A DNA stretch of 64,000 nt from positions 248,001 to 312,000 of the forward strand of contig NZ_ATWV01000002.1 of NCBI RefSeq assembly GCF_000421345.1, written 5' to 3'. The notes below the pieces were generated by a model. The model was not told where the DNA came from. It was given only the letters and a program-made list of their open reading frames with translations, and did no database searches. Position 1 is the first letter of the stretch; each line of letters opens with the position of its first letter. The DNA comes from Treponema bryantii NK4A124. GTDB taxonomy: Bacteria; Spirochaetota; Spirochaetia; Treponematales; Treponemataceae. Positions 8,690 through 15,873 of this stretch are shown in pieces. The translations under genes were made by a program, and so were the position numbers.

Positions 8690-9472
8690 ATGAAAAAAAT
8701 TATTGCACTTGCAGCAGCCGCTGTACTCGCTTCATCTCTCTTCGCAGAGACTATTAAAGTAGGTGCTACACCAGTACCACACGCAGATATCCTTAACCTC
8801 GTAAAGGATGACCTTAAGGCAGAAGGAATCGATCTTAAGATTGTTGAGTTCACAGACTACGTTACACCAAACGAAGCTGTAGAATCTGGCGAAATCGACG
8901 CTAACTACTTCCAGCACATTCCTTATCTTGAGTCTTTCAACAAAGAAAGAGGATATCACCTTTTCAATGCTGGTGGAATCCATGTTGAACCATTTGCACT
9001 TTATTCAAAGTCAAAGAAAGTAAAGTCTATCAAAGACCTTAAGAAAAAGGCTCGCATTGGTGTTCCTAACGATCCTTCAAACGAAGGCCGCGCTCTTCTT
9101 CTTCTTCAGGAAGCAGGCCTTATTAAGATTGATCCAAAAGCCGGAATTGAAGCTACTCCTGCAGATATCATTTCAAATCCATTGAACCTTAAGTTTGTAG
9201 AAGTTGAAGCTGCTTCTCTTCCACGTGTTCTTGCAGATGTTGATGCTGCCGTAATCAATGGTAACTATGCAATTCCTGCAGGACTTTCTGCAAAGAAGGA
9301 CGGACTTTTTGTTGAAGGTTCATCTTCTCCATACGTAAACGTAATTGCTGTAAAAGCCGGTAACGAAAACAAGCCTGCAATCAAGGCTCTTGTAAAGGCT
9401 TTGCAGAGCGATAAGGTTCGCAAGTACATCGACGACACCTATCCAAACGGTGAAGTTGTTGTAGTATTCTAA
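8690..9472 (+). CDS. MetQ/NlpA-family substrate-binding protein
   Basis: 260 residues of the NlpA/MetQ family, which binds methionine for MetNI-type ABC importers; the treponemal Tp32 antigen belongs here. The signal peptide (residues 1-19, ASSLFA-E) lacks a lipobox cysteine, so the protein is predicted periplasmic, not lipid-anchored. Family hallmarks are VGATPVPHADIL, the motif Y-FQHIPYLESFN, GVPNDPSNEGRALLLLQ and AVINGNYAIPAG. AAGGAG stands before the ATG. No metN or metI gene is adjacent; it is followed directly by its own terminator, so the permease and ATPase must be encoded elsewhere. Methionine as ligand is inferred from family. Confidence 0.88.
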   Translation: MKKIIALAAAAVLASSLFAETIKVGATPVPHADILNLVKDDLKAEGIDLKIVEFTDYVTPNEAVESGEIDANYFQHIPYLESFNKERGYHLFNAGGIHVEPFALYSKSKKVKSIKDLKKKARIGVPNDPSNEGRALLLLQEAGLIKIDPKAGIEATPADIISNPLNLKFVEVEAASLPRVLADVDAAVINGNYAIPAGLSAKKDGLFVEGSSSPYVNVIAVKAGNENKPAIKALVKALQSDKVRKYIDDTYPNGEVVVVF

Positions 9473-9477
9473 TTATA

Positions 9478-9515
9478 CGGTGGTTGAGTAGCCCGAAGGG
9501 CGTATCGAAACCACC
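9478..9515. repeat. Family A palindromic repeat
   Basis: Single copy with inner hairpin GCCCGAAGGGC, directly after the metQ-like stop codon and before its terminator. Confidence 0.9.
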
Positions 9516-9520
9516 AGCGT

Positions 9521-9567
9521 GAAAGCCCTGTGCACAAGAGTAGTCTTGCCACAGGGCTTTCTTTTTT
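9521..9567 (+). terminator. Rho-independent terminator
   Basis: A 12-bp perfect stem (GAAAGCCCTGTG/CACAGGGCTTTC) followed by six T, downstream of the metQ-like gene. Confidence 0.9.
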
Positions 9568-9580
9568 CTATCATATCAAT

Positions 9581-10195
9581 ATGTCTTTGATAGCTGATTC
9601 CAAAAAATACTGGCCGCTGCTGCTTGCAGATGGCTTTTATTATTTATTCACCGGACTTTCTGCTGCAGTAATCAATAAAGAAGTTTATGCAATTTTGTCT
9701 CCCCGCCTTATTTCCCTGCAAAGTATAATTGGCTGGGGCGGGGGAGTTCTTCTTGGCTTTATGTGGTCTCACTGGAACAAAAAACTTTTGCCCCTGATGC
9801 TGCCATTTTTCCTCATGCAGGCGGCGGCCAGTGTTTTGTATTTTATCTACTCCGAAGCAACCCTCAACATGTTCATCTTCTGGGTAATCAGCATGGGCAT
9901 GTACATTTTCTTCGGCGGCATCAGCGACAAAGTCTTTGAAGGTGCAAAGGCCTGGTTTTTTAAGAAAAGTGAAGAACGTGCTTCTTATGATAACCTGATT
10001 GATATGACGGGCAGTATTTCCGGTTTTGCAGGATACTTTCTTTCGATGATTTATGTTCCTTCTTTGAGAATGGCAATCTTTTTTAATTTTATTGCAACCT
10101 TTTTCTGGTGCCTTGGAATCATCTTGTATACACTGCGGCATAAGGATGAACTAAAAGATAAAGCTGACACTACAGTGCAAACAAAAGATAAGTAG
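9581..10195 (+). CDS. Polytopic membrane protein of unknown function
   Basis: 204 residues with about six hydrophobic segments (near residues 10-30, 40-60, 67-85, 88-106, 145-165, 170-190) and charged linkers. The pattern resembles half of a major-facilitator-type transporter, but no signature motif is clear. The ATG at 9581 is used because a longer frame begins inside the terminator stem. No Shine-Dalgarno is visible. TATCAT at 9569-9574 ends six bases before the ATG, so the transcript may be leaderless. No partner gene is close. Confidence 0.7.
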   Translation: MSLIADSKKYWPLLLADGFYYLFTGLSAAVINKEVYAILSPRLISLQSIIGWGGGVLLGFMWSHWNKKLLPLMLPFFLMQAAASVLYFIYSEATLNMFIFWVISMGMYIFFGGISDKVFEGAKAWFFKKSEERASYDNLIDMTGSISGFAGYFLSMIYVPSLRMAIFFNFIATFFWCLGIILYTLRHKDELKDKADTTVQTKDK

Positions 10196-10212
10196 GGCGC
10201 TTCCTTCGCTTT

Positions 10213-10240
10213 GTCATTGTCCGGCTTGACCGGACAATCT
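10213..10240. repeat. Family B palindromic repeat
   Basis: GTCATTGTCCGG...CCGGACAATCT. This is the same layout as the copy at 844, but with both arms changed together so that pairing is kept. Confidence 0.75.
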
Positions 10241-10268
10241 CCTCTAAAAAATCATTTTTTTTCTTACT

Positions 10269-10302
10269 TAGTCATTAAATGACTATCCCCCCCCGTTATA
10301 AT
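10269..10302 (+). promoter_or_regulatory. Candidate phase-variable promoter with C8 tract
   Basis: The palindrome TAGTCATTAAATGACTA (10269-10285) is followed by eight C (10287-10294) and TATAAT (10297-10302). The first 14 bases recur in the promoter at 14020. A homopolymer between upstream element and -10 box could change promoter strength by slippage. Confidence 0.55.
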
Positions 10303-10339
10303 CTTTTCAAATTTTAATAGCATTAAGGAGATTAAAATT

Positions 10340-10795
10340 ATGAGAAAGATTTTTAGTATTTTGGTTGTATTGATGATGGTTGCTGGAACTTTTGTTTCTT
10401 GCAGTATGCCTACAAATGATTCTACTGGAGCTGGAACTTCAGTAAGTAATGCCATCACTGAAACTTCAGTAAAGAGTAAGGTTATCGCGGAGAGTTCAGA
10501 TGGTGCTCTTAAACTTGTTAAAGATGAATATGGTGATTTGCATATCTGTTCAAAAGCATTCAGTGGTGATGTAAAGAACGGAAATAAGCTTATCTGTGGA
10601 GCAATCACCTGTATCCCTGGAGTAAAAGATAATGGTATATTCCTCACATATAGTGAGTGGAATGCAAGTGGTACAAATGCCGTATATGATAACGGTAACA
10701 GTATGCTTACAATTACCTGTTCTGAGATGCCTGCATCAAATGGTATCCAGACACTTATATACAATGGATACACACTTAAGTATAAGATTAACTAA
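10340..10795 (+). CDS. Small exported lipoprotein of unknown function
   Basis: 151 residues. The lipoprotein signal (MRKIFSILVVLMMVAGTFVSC) puts the lipidated Cys at residue 21, followed by a Ser/Thr-rich linker (to about 45) and a beta-rich domain with no recognised motif. TAAGGAG at 10324-10330 sets the ATG. The promoter carries a C8 tract, so expression may switch on and off. A second lipoprotein with a G10 promoter lies at 37875. The protein is probably surface or periplasm exposed; function unknown. Confidence 0.8.
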   Translation: MRKIFSILVVLMMVAGTFVSCSMPTNDSTGAGTSVSNAITETSVKSKVIAESSDGALKLVKDEYGDLHICSKAFSGDVKNGNKLICGAITCIPGVKDNGIFLTYSEWNASGTNAVYDNGNSMLTITCSEMPASNGIQTLIYNGYTLKYKIN

Positions 10796-10930
10796 CTTTT
10801 GACGGGTCTGCCTCGACTTCATTTTAGTAGTCGGGGTAGATTAAAAACTCAGTAGTGTACTGACGGTCCGAAATACTGTCGGCTCCGGATTATCTATAGA
10901 AAAAAACAAAATCTGTGCTATAATATCCCT
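10796..10930. other. Intergenic with weak stem-loop
   Basis: An imperfect stem (about 10806-10840, TCTGCCTCGAC paired with GTCGGGGTAGA, some G-U) without a T-run follows the lipoprotein gene. TATAAT at 10919-10924 precedes the next ATG by six bases. Nothing else is seen. Confidence 0.35.
10919..10924 (+). promoter_or_regulatory. -10 box of a leaderless transcript
   Basis: TATAAT ends six bases before the ATG at 10931, so transcription should begin at or next to the start codon. No Shine-Dalgarno exists. Confidence 0.5.
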
Positions 10931-12514
10931 ATGGAAAAACTACAGCTTTTACCGCTTGGCGTGCAGGATTTTAGTATTCTTCGCGAAGGGGATTATCTTT
11001 ATGTTGATAAGACTTCTTTGATTTATGAGCTTACCCACACTCAAAGGGCTGTCTTTTTAAGCCGTCCCCGCCGCTTTGGTAAAAGCCTTTTACTTTCTAC
11101 TATAAAGTATTATTTTCTTGGTCGGAAAGATTTGTTTACTGGGCTTGCTATTGAGCAGCTGGAAGAGCAGAGTAAGGAGCCCTGGGCGGAATATCCTGTT
11201 ATGTACTTTTCACTTGCAGACGGGGAATTTACTGAGAAAGAAGGTCTTGCAGAAAAGCTCAGGGCTTCTTTAAATGATTTTGAAGAAAAGTATGAGCTTC
11301 CTCACGATGAGGTAACACTTGCCATCCGCTTTGCAAAAGCTCTGGAAAATGCAAATAAAAAAACAGGCCGAAAGGTTGTTGTCCTCGTAGACGAATATGA
11401 CAATCCTCTCCTAAAAAACATGACGGTAAATCCCCGGCAGGAAGAAGCCAACCGCAATCTGTACAAGGCCTTTTTTGCGACCCTTAAAGATTGCGATGAG
11501 TACCTGCGTTTTTACATGTTCACCGGAGTTACAAAATTCAGCAAGGTAAGTATTTTCAGCGATTTGAATCAGCTTACTGATATATCTTTGATTTCGAAAT
11601 ACAATAATATTTGTGGAATTTCTCAGTCCGAATTGGAAGGTACTTTTGCACCGTATGTAAAGAAGCTTGCAGAATCTTTCGGCTTTTCTGAATCAGAAAC
11701 TCTTGCTGAATTAAAACGGATGTATGATGGTTATCATTTCAGTGGTGATGGTGAAGGAATGTATAATCCTTTTAGTCTGCTGCATTGTTTTAATGAAAAT
11801 GATTTTGGCAGCTACTGGTTTGAAAGCGGAACGCCTACATTCCTTATAAATAAACTTAATTCTGCAAATTACGATATTCGTCAGTTTATGTGTGAAGTTA
11901 AGGCAAATGAGAGTGAGTTAAAAGATTACCGCCCTGAAGCTGCTGATCCAACGCCACTTTTTTATCAATCCGGTTATCTTACCATAAAAAGCTGGAATCA
12001 AAGGCAACGTTCCTTTAAGCTAGGTTTTCCAAATGCAGAGGTAAAATACGGATTTTTAAATTCCCTTGCCCCAAGCTATCTTCATGTAGAAGATAAGCCT
12101 GCTCCCTTTAATATTGATCTTTTAGACGATGCCGTAGAAGAAGGCGATACGGATGGAATGCGGAAATGGTTCACTGCGCTCTTTGCTCTTTTGCCATATC
12201 CGGCCGGTGCAGACACAGAGACAATAACAGAGCAGAATTTCCAGAATGTGATTTTTATGGCTCTGACAATGATGGGAAAATACGCCCGAACCGAAGTTCA
12301 TTCAGCAAAGGGCAGGGCAGACTGCATACTTGAAACAGATGACTACGTTTATGTCTTTGAGTTTAAGCGCGATGTCAGCGCTGCTGAAGCACTAAAGCAG
12401 ATTGAGGAACAGGGCTATGCCGCACCATATTCTGCCGACAAACGCAGGCTCTTCAAAATTGGTGTGAACTTTAGTAGTGCAGAACGAAACAGCACTGAAT
12501 GGGAAGTTCGGTAA
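10931..12514 (+). CDS. AAA-like ATPase with C-terminal PD-(D/E)XK nuclease domain
   Basis: 527 residues matching the AAA-ATPase_like (PF09820) plus PDDEXK (PF08011) architecture common in gut anaerobes. N-terminal LPLGVQDFSILREGDYLYVDKT is the family opening. The Walker A-like loop is RPRRFGKS (45-52) and Walker B is VVVLVDEYD (149-157). The nuclease core lies near residues 460-480, with GRADCIL followed by VFEFKRD (D...E-x-K). Biological role is unsettled; defence or mobile-element functions have been suggested for relatives (from memory). It has no ribosome site but a -10 box abutting the ATG. The WYL gene starts three bases after its stop, so the two are co-transcribed. Confidence 0.85.
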   Translation: MEKLQLLPLGVQDFSILREGDYLYVDKTSLIYELTHTQRAVFLSRPRRFGKSLLLSTIKYYFLGRKDLFTGLAIEQLEEQSKEPWAEYPVMYFSLADGEFTEKEGLAEKLRASLNDFEEKYELPHDEVTLAIRFAKALENANKKTGRKVVVLVDEYDNPLLKNMTVNPRQEEANRNLYKAFFATLKDCDEYLRFYMFTGVTKFSKVSIFSDLNQLTDISLISKYNNICGISQSELEGTFAPYVKKLAESFGFSESETLAELKRMYDGYHFSGDGEGMYNPFSLLHCFNENDFGSYWFESGTPTFLINKLNSANYDIRQFMCEVKANESELKDYRPEAADPTPLFYQSGYLTIKSWNQRQRSFKLGFPNAEVKYGFLNSLAPSYLHVEDKPAPFNIDLLDDAVEEGDTDGMRKWFTALFALLPYPAGADTETITEQNFQNVIFMALTMMGKYARTEVHSAKGRADCILETDDYVYVFEFKRDVSAAEALKQIEEQGYAAPYSADKRRLFKIGVNFSSAERNSTEWEVR

Positions 12515-12517
12515 AAA

Positions 12518-13567
12518 ATGCCCGGTCATAAAACAACGCACTCACAGCTGGAACGCTTTCGCCTTATCGACAGTATACTTGCTGGCGGAGATGTGCTTTC
12601 TTTTGAAAATATTCTTGATTCTCTGCGACTGGGGCTGCGGGATGATTTGCTTTCAGACAGTTCTCTTCGCCGCGACTTTCGCTACATGAAAAACGAGCTT
12701 GGCGCGCCGCTTGCTTATGATAAAAAATTGCATGGCTGGCATTATACCAAGCCCTTCAAACTGCCGGCAGAGGCTTTTAGTGATGATGAGATTCTTTATC
12801 TGAAGCTAATACGAGGCCTGGTGAATCAGAATTCAAATGATGATTTTCTATACAAAGCCTTTGATAAGCTGCTGAATAAAATTATCCCTGCAAGACATGC
12901 TGAGAAAGAGACCCTGAAACAAGTTCAGGGTGACAGCCTGCGTCATGCTGAACTTGTTTCAGCATCTATACGAGACCGCTTCTACATTGCCCCGCGCCCA
13001 AAGCAGCTGATTGACGAAGGCGTGGTAGAAAAAATCCTTGAAGCCATCAAAAATAATTATCTGCTTGATTTTAATTACTTCAGCAAATGGGAGCCGGAAG
13101 AGAGGCACAGAAAAATCATGCCCTTTCAGCTCGTCTTTGACAGCGGCAGCATGTATTTGTACGCTGCATCAAGTAATCCAAGAGTGCCCGGCCCCCGCCT
13201 TTATAAGCTTTCAAAAATGCACAATGTTCAGGTGATAACTTCAAAAACTTTCGACCTGCCGGCAAATTTCCGTTTTCGAGAAGCTTTTGAAGAGGGGCGT
13301 TTTGGTGCCTTTCAGTATGACGAGGCCTATGATTTTAAGCTTGAATTTTCTGGTGAAGCCCGCAGCATAGTCAGAGAGTGTGTCTGGTCTGATAATCAGG
13401 AAATAGAAGAAAATCAAAAGGAAGGCACAACTGTAATTTCCTTTACCAGTTCCCAGTGGATTCCAATTTTCAGATGGCTGCTTTCCTTTGGCGAAAATGC
13501 CCGCCCCCTCGAGCCTGACTGGTTTGTTGAACAATGGAAAGAAACTGTTCGTAAAATGTCAGAATAA
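12518..13567 (+). CDS. WYL-domain transcriptional regulator with in-frame repeat insertion
   Basis: 349 residues. The N-terminal part (1-80) looks like a winged helix. The middle (about 165-240) is the ligand-sensing WYL domain (PF13280), with MPFQLVFDSGSMYLYAASSNPRVPGPRLYKLSKM, and the end is WCX-like. Residues 126-151 are not part of the family: they are two family B palindromes (12911-12934 and 12942-12966) read as protein, giving LKQVQGD and HAELVSAS. The insertion lies in the linker between DNA-binding and WYL domains and keeps the frame, so the product may still fold. It starts three bases after the nuclease gene and probably regulates that operon (inference). Confidence 0.85.
   Translation: MPGHKTTHSQLERFRLIDSILAGGDVLSFENILDSLRLGLRDDLLSDSSLRRDFRYMKNELGAPLAYDKKLHGWHYTKPFKLPAEAFSDDEILYLKLIRGLVNQNSNDDFLYKAFDKLLNKIIPARHAEKETLKQVQGDSLRHAELVSASIRDRFYIAPRPKQLIDEGVVEKILEAIKNNYLLDFNYFSKWEPEERHRKIMPFQLVFDSGSMYLYAASSNPRVPGPRLYKLSKMHNVQVITSKTFDLPANFRFREAFEEGRFGAFQYDEAYDFKLEFSGEARSIVRECVWSDNQEIEENQKEGTTVISFTSSQWIPIFRWLLSFGENARPLEPDWFVEQWKETVRKMSE
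12911..12966. repeat. Two family B repeats inside the WYL coding region
   Basis: ACCCTGAAACAAGTTCAGGG (12911-12930, extended to 12934) and GTCATGCTGAACTTGTTTCAGCATC (12942-12966) stand in opposite orientation and in frame. Confidence 0.9.
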
Positions 13568-13575
13568 AACTACTT

Positions 13576-13842
13576 GTGTTTGATAAGGTTGACTATAATG
13601 GAACTACTATTTGTAGATGTGAAAATGTAGAAGATCTTTTCTTTGGTGGAGATGATGACTTCCGACTCCAAAAGGGGCAAAAACTTCCTTACGATGTAGA
13701 GAAACAGTCAGATGGCAGTTATGTTGCAACTACTCAAATTTTTAAATATTCAGTTGTTATTCCAAGTGCAACTTCAACTACAGGTTATATTGCGGTAGAG
13801 CATGAAAATAAAATACTAAAAATTAATATAACTAAGAAATAG
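13576..13842 (+). CDS. Small hypothetical protein
   Basis: 88 residues from a GTG start eight bases after the WYL stop; no good ribosome site is seen. The composition is beta-rich (ATTQIFKYSVVIPSATSTTGYIAV) and matches no family I know. The frame runs up to the boundary of the decayed duplication at 13843. It may be a genuine small gene or the remains of a larger one cut by that event. There is no signal peptide. Confidence that it is translated is low. Confidence 0.35.
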   Translation: MFDKVDYNGTTICRCENVEDLFFGGDDDFRLQKGQKLPYDVEKQSDGSYVATTQIFKYSVVIPSATSTTGYIAVEHENKILKINITKK

Positions 13843-14009
13843 TTTTACATACAAAATCGCAGAGAGTACAAATGTCGCCTGTGGTGCCGGGAAGCTTTTT
13901 TCCCTGTGAGCGCAGCGATTTTTTTATGCCGTGGCGGCGGTAGTGGGAAAGGCTTTCTTCGTAGCAGATTGGAAAGAAGTTGTAAAAAAGATGTCGGAAA
14001 GTATTTAAA
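13843..14009. pseudogene. Fused remnants of a second radical SAM / WYL gene pair
   Basis: 13843-13969 read on the minus strand equals the C-terminal tail of the radical SAM gene at 14742-15746 (shared CYEE-LSHYRRHG and LRS). From 13970 to 14009 the plus strand equals the C-terminal tail of the WYL gene (WKEVVKKMSE against WKETVRKMSE). The simplest explanation is a divergently transcribed radical SAM-WYL pair that lost its middle by deletion, leaving two outward-facing tails. The radical SAM tail keeps a cysteine-rich end (DICTLCDFVC). Confidence 0.75.
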
Positions 14010-14019
14010 AAATTATACC

Positions 14020-14052
14020 TAGTCATTAAATGAATAAGTGAGTGACTATAAT
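14020..14052 (+). promoter_or_regulatory. Promoter of the small barrel gene
   Basis: TAGTCATTAAATGA (14020-14033), identical to 10269-10282, 13 bp, TATAAT (14047-14052). Here the spacer has no homopolymer. Confidence 0.5.
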
Positions 14053-14085
14053 ATCAATTGAAACAAACATAAAAAGGGGTATTTT

Positions 14086-14646
14086 ATGAAAAAATTAATT
14101 TGTGCTTTGGCAGTATGCCTGGCATTCTGTGTTGGTCTTTTTGCTTTGGAAAGTCCTGATCGTCCAATACGAGTTGAAGCGGATCTTGGTTTTGGTATTT
14201 CTAATGCAGAAGTTGAAGCAAGAGGTGCATATCTTTTCCGTATTAATGATACTTTCAGATGGGATGTTGGGGCTGGAATAAGTTTCGTAGATCACGCATT
14301 TTTCACTAAAGCATTGGGTGCTTCTGCAAACATTATCGGTTTTGGTTCATTCTGGTTTGGTGACTGGTATGTAACTTATGGAACTGGCGTTGGAATTAAT
14401 AAGCTTGGAGGTGCTGCTTTTATTCCTGCTGATTTAAGAATCGGCTGGGAGCCTGGTTCTCGTAAAAATAATCGTTGTGCTTTTAAGATGGAATTTGCAG
14501 CCATGGGTACTACAGGCTACACTGGTGATGATATAGAAGAAGTATCATTGGATTCTGGCAAAACAGAAGTAAAATTAAAGGATGATGCATCGGTAAGATT
14601 TTTAATTGCTCCAACTTTTAATCTTGGAATTGCGTTTAGATTCTAA
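14086..14646 (+). CDS. Small outer-membrane beta-barrel protein
   Basis: 186 residues with signal peptide 1-20 (VGLFA-L) and alternating amphipathic strands ending in LGIAFRF, whose terminal Phe is the usual signal for outer-membrane insertion. Its size fits an eight-strand OmpA/OmpX-like barrel. AAAAGGGG precedes the ATG. The promoter shares a 14-bp element with the lipoprotein gene at 10340, suggesting common control. It lies between the decayed gene tails and the radical SAM gene, with its own terminator. Function unknown. Confidence 0.75.
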   Translation: MKKLICALAVCLAFCVGLFALESPDRPIRVEADLGFGISNAEVEARGAYLFRINDTFRWDVGAGISFVDHAFFTKALGASANIIGFGSFWFGDWYVTYGTGVGINKLGGAAFIPADLRIGWEPGSRKNNRCAFKMEFAAMGTTGYTGDDIEEVSLDSGKTEVKLKDDASVRFLIAPTFNLGIAFRF

Positions 14647-14670
14647 AAAACAATTGCTAAAGCTATATAT

Positions 14671-14718
14671 CGCTGTGCTTGCAGGGAATGTATTTTCTGT
14701 GAGTACAGCGTTTTTTTT
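14671..14718 (+). terminator. Rho-independent terminator
   Basis: CGCTGT/ACAGCG stem with inner imperfect pairing followed by eight T, downstream of the small barrel gene. Confidence 0.7.
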
Positions 14719-14741
14719 CTTGATGTATAGTGGAAGTTTAA

Positions 14742-15746
14742 TTACATTTCTTGCAGACGTAATCGCAGAAACTGCAGATATCGCTGCATTTGCCTGGTAG
14801 TTTTTCTTTTTTTTGAACGGAGCAGATTTTTTAGGCCGTGGCGGCGGTAGTGGGAAAGTCCTTCTTCGTAGCAGATTTTTATCATCGGATTAGCGGCGGC
14901 TTTTTGAATGATAGTTTCGAAGCTGTCGTGGATTGTGCCTATGAAGAGGGCGGGATTTTCGTTTGCAAAACCGCAGCATGGGGCTATGTTTCCGTCTGCG
15001 TGAACGTAGAGAATGTTGCCCGGGCCCTGACAGTAATCTTCCTTGAACCAGCGGCGGGCCTGCCAGGCTCGTGGGTCGTCTGAGGTGTAGGTGCGGGGCA
15101 GGTGGAACTCTGTCACCCCGAACTTGTTTCGGGGTCTTCTAGTAGATGCTGAAACAAGTTCAGCATGACGACGTTCTATGGTGGTTTCGATACACCCGCT
15201 TTGCGGGCACTCAACCACCGTGTTTTCTGTACCGCCGGTGGTTGAGTAGTCCGAAGGACGTATCGAAACCACTTGTTTTTCTTCTTCCACTGTCTGAATA
15301 TTTATCGAATCTTCGCCAAAAATCTCCCGAACCTTGCGGATAAAAGCTTCCATACGTTCGGTAGTTTGTCCGTGGTAGGAATCCCAGCTGAGGCCGATTT
15401 TTCCGTCGTAGCCGGCGTCGTATAATTTTTGAAGTGTGGCGGTAAGGTCTGACTCGTCACGCCACCAGTCGCCGTTTGTCATAATCTGGTCAAACATCAG
15501 GTCGTGAGAAATTGCAGCTTTAGTTACTTCAATCAAAAAATCCATATACAAAAAAGGCTCGCCGCCCGAAAAACCGATGTGGTCAATGTCACTGCCGCTT
15601 TCCACGCAGCTTTCAATCAATCTTACAGCATCTGCAATTTCCAGTTTGTGAGGAGTGCGGTTTATAAAACAATGCTCGCAGTGCAGGTTGCAGGCGGTGG
15701 TTGTTGAAAAAATAATTTCGGTGGGGTGGAAGCCTTTTGATTTCAT
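14742..15746 (-). CDS. Radical SAM protein (SPASM-like), repeat-expanded and probably frameshifted at the 3' end
   Basis: 334 residues as read. The 4Fe-4S/SAM motif is C19-x3-C23-x2-C26 (CNLHCEHC) and GGEP follows at 61-64. YCQGPGNILYVHADGNIAPCCG (239-259) is a SPASM-type auxiliary-cluster region. Residues 158-211 are not native: two family A repeats and one family B repeat are translated in frame (VVSIRPS, VVEC...CIETT, HAELVSAS). After about residue 312 the frame looks shifted: T8 at 14807-14814 with one base fewer restores a Cys-rich tail (CSDICSFCDYVCKKC) ending at 14738, matching the decayed copy at 13843. Substrate unknown; peptide modification is common in the family. No partner peptide was found. 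Confidence 0.78.
   Translation of the reverse strand: MKSKGFHPTEIIFSTTTACNLHCEHCFINRTPHKLEIADAVRLIESCVESGSDIDHIGFSGGEPFLYMDFLIEVTKAAISHDLMFDQIMTNGDWWRDESDLTATLQKLYDAGYDGKIGLSWDSYHGQTTERMEAFIRKVREIFGEDSINIQTVEEEKQVVSIRPSDYSTTGGTENTVVECPQSGCIETTIERRHAELVSASTRRPRNKFGVTEFHLPRTYTSDDPRAWQARRWFKEDYCQGPGNILYVHADGNIAPCCGFANENPALFIGTIHDSFETIIQKAAANPMIKICYEEGLSHYRRHGLKNLLRSKKRKTTRQMQRYLQFLRLRLQEM
15112..15169. repeat. Two family B repeats, the first inside and both adjoining the radical SAM insertion
   Basis: 15112-15137 (CCCCGAACTTGTTTCGGGG core) and 15145-15169 (GATGCTGAAACAAGTTCAGC core). Both are read as protein on the minus strand. Confidence 0.9.
15180..15272. repeat. Family A inverted pair inside the radical SAM gene
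   Basis: Copies at 15180-15220 and 15236-15272 in opposite orientation with inner hairpins CCCGCTTTGCGGG and GTCCGAAGGAC. Both stay open in the radical SAM frame. Confidence 0.9.
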
Positions 15747-15792
15747 AGAATTATTATGTGAAAGAAATGATTTCGGGTCAAGACGATTTTTA

Positions 15793-15852
15793 TTGACACA
15801 TTGCGAATTACACTATAAAATCTAGTCAGATTGACTAAGGCTAAGCTGACTA
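15793..15852 (+). promoter_or_regulatory. Toxin-antitoxin promoter and operators
   Basis: TTGACA (15793-15798), 17 bp, TAAAAT (15816-15821). Directly downstream is the palindrome TAGTCAGATTGACTA (15823-15837), then a half-site AGCTGACTA (15844-15852). This layout fits autorepression by the antitoxin complex. Confidence 0.6.
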
Positions 15853-15873
15853 ATTTGTATAAGGAGGTTTCCT

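Noticed and set aside
13832-14026. A small minus-strand protein gene
   Set aside because: It is the decayed radical SAM tail joined to antisense WYL tail sequence, not a complete gene.
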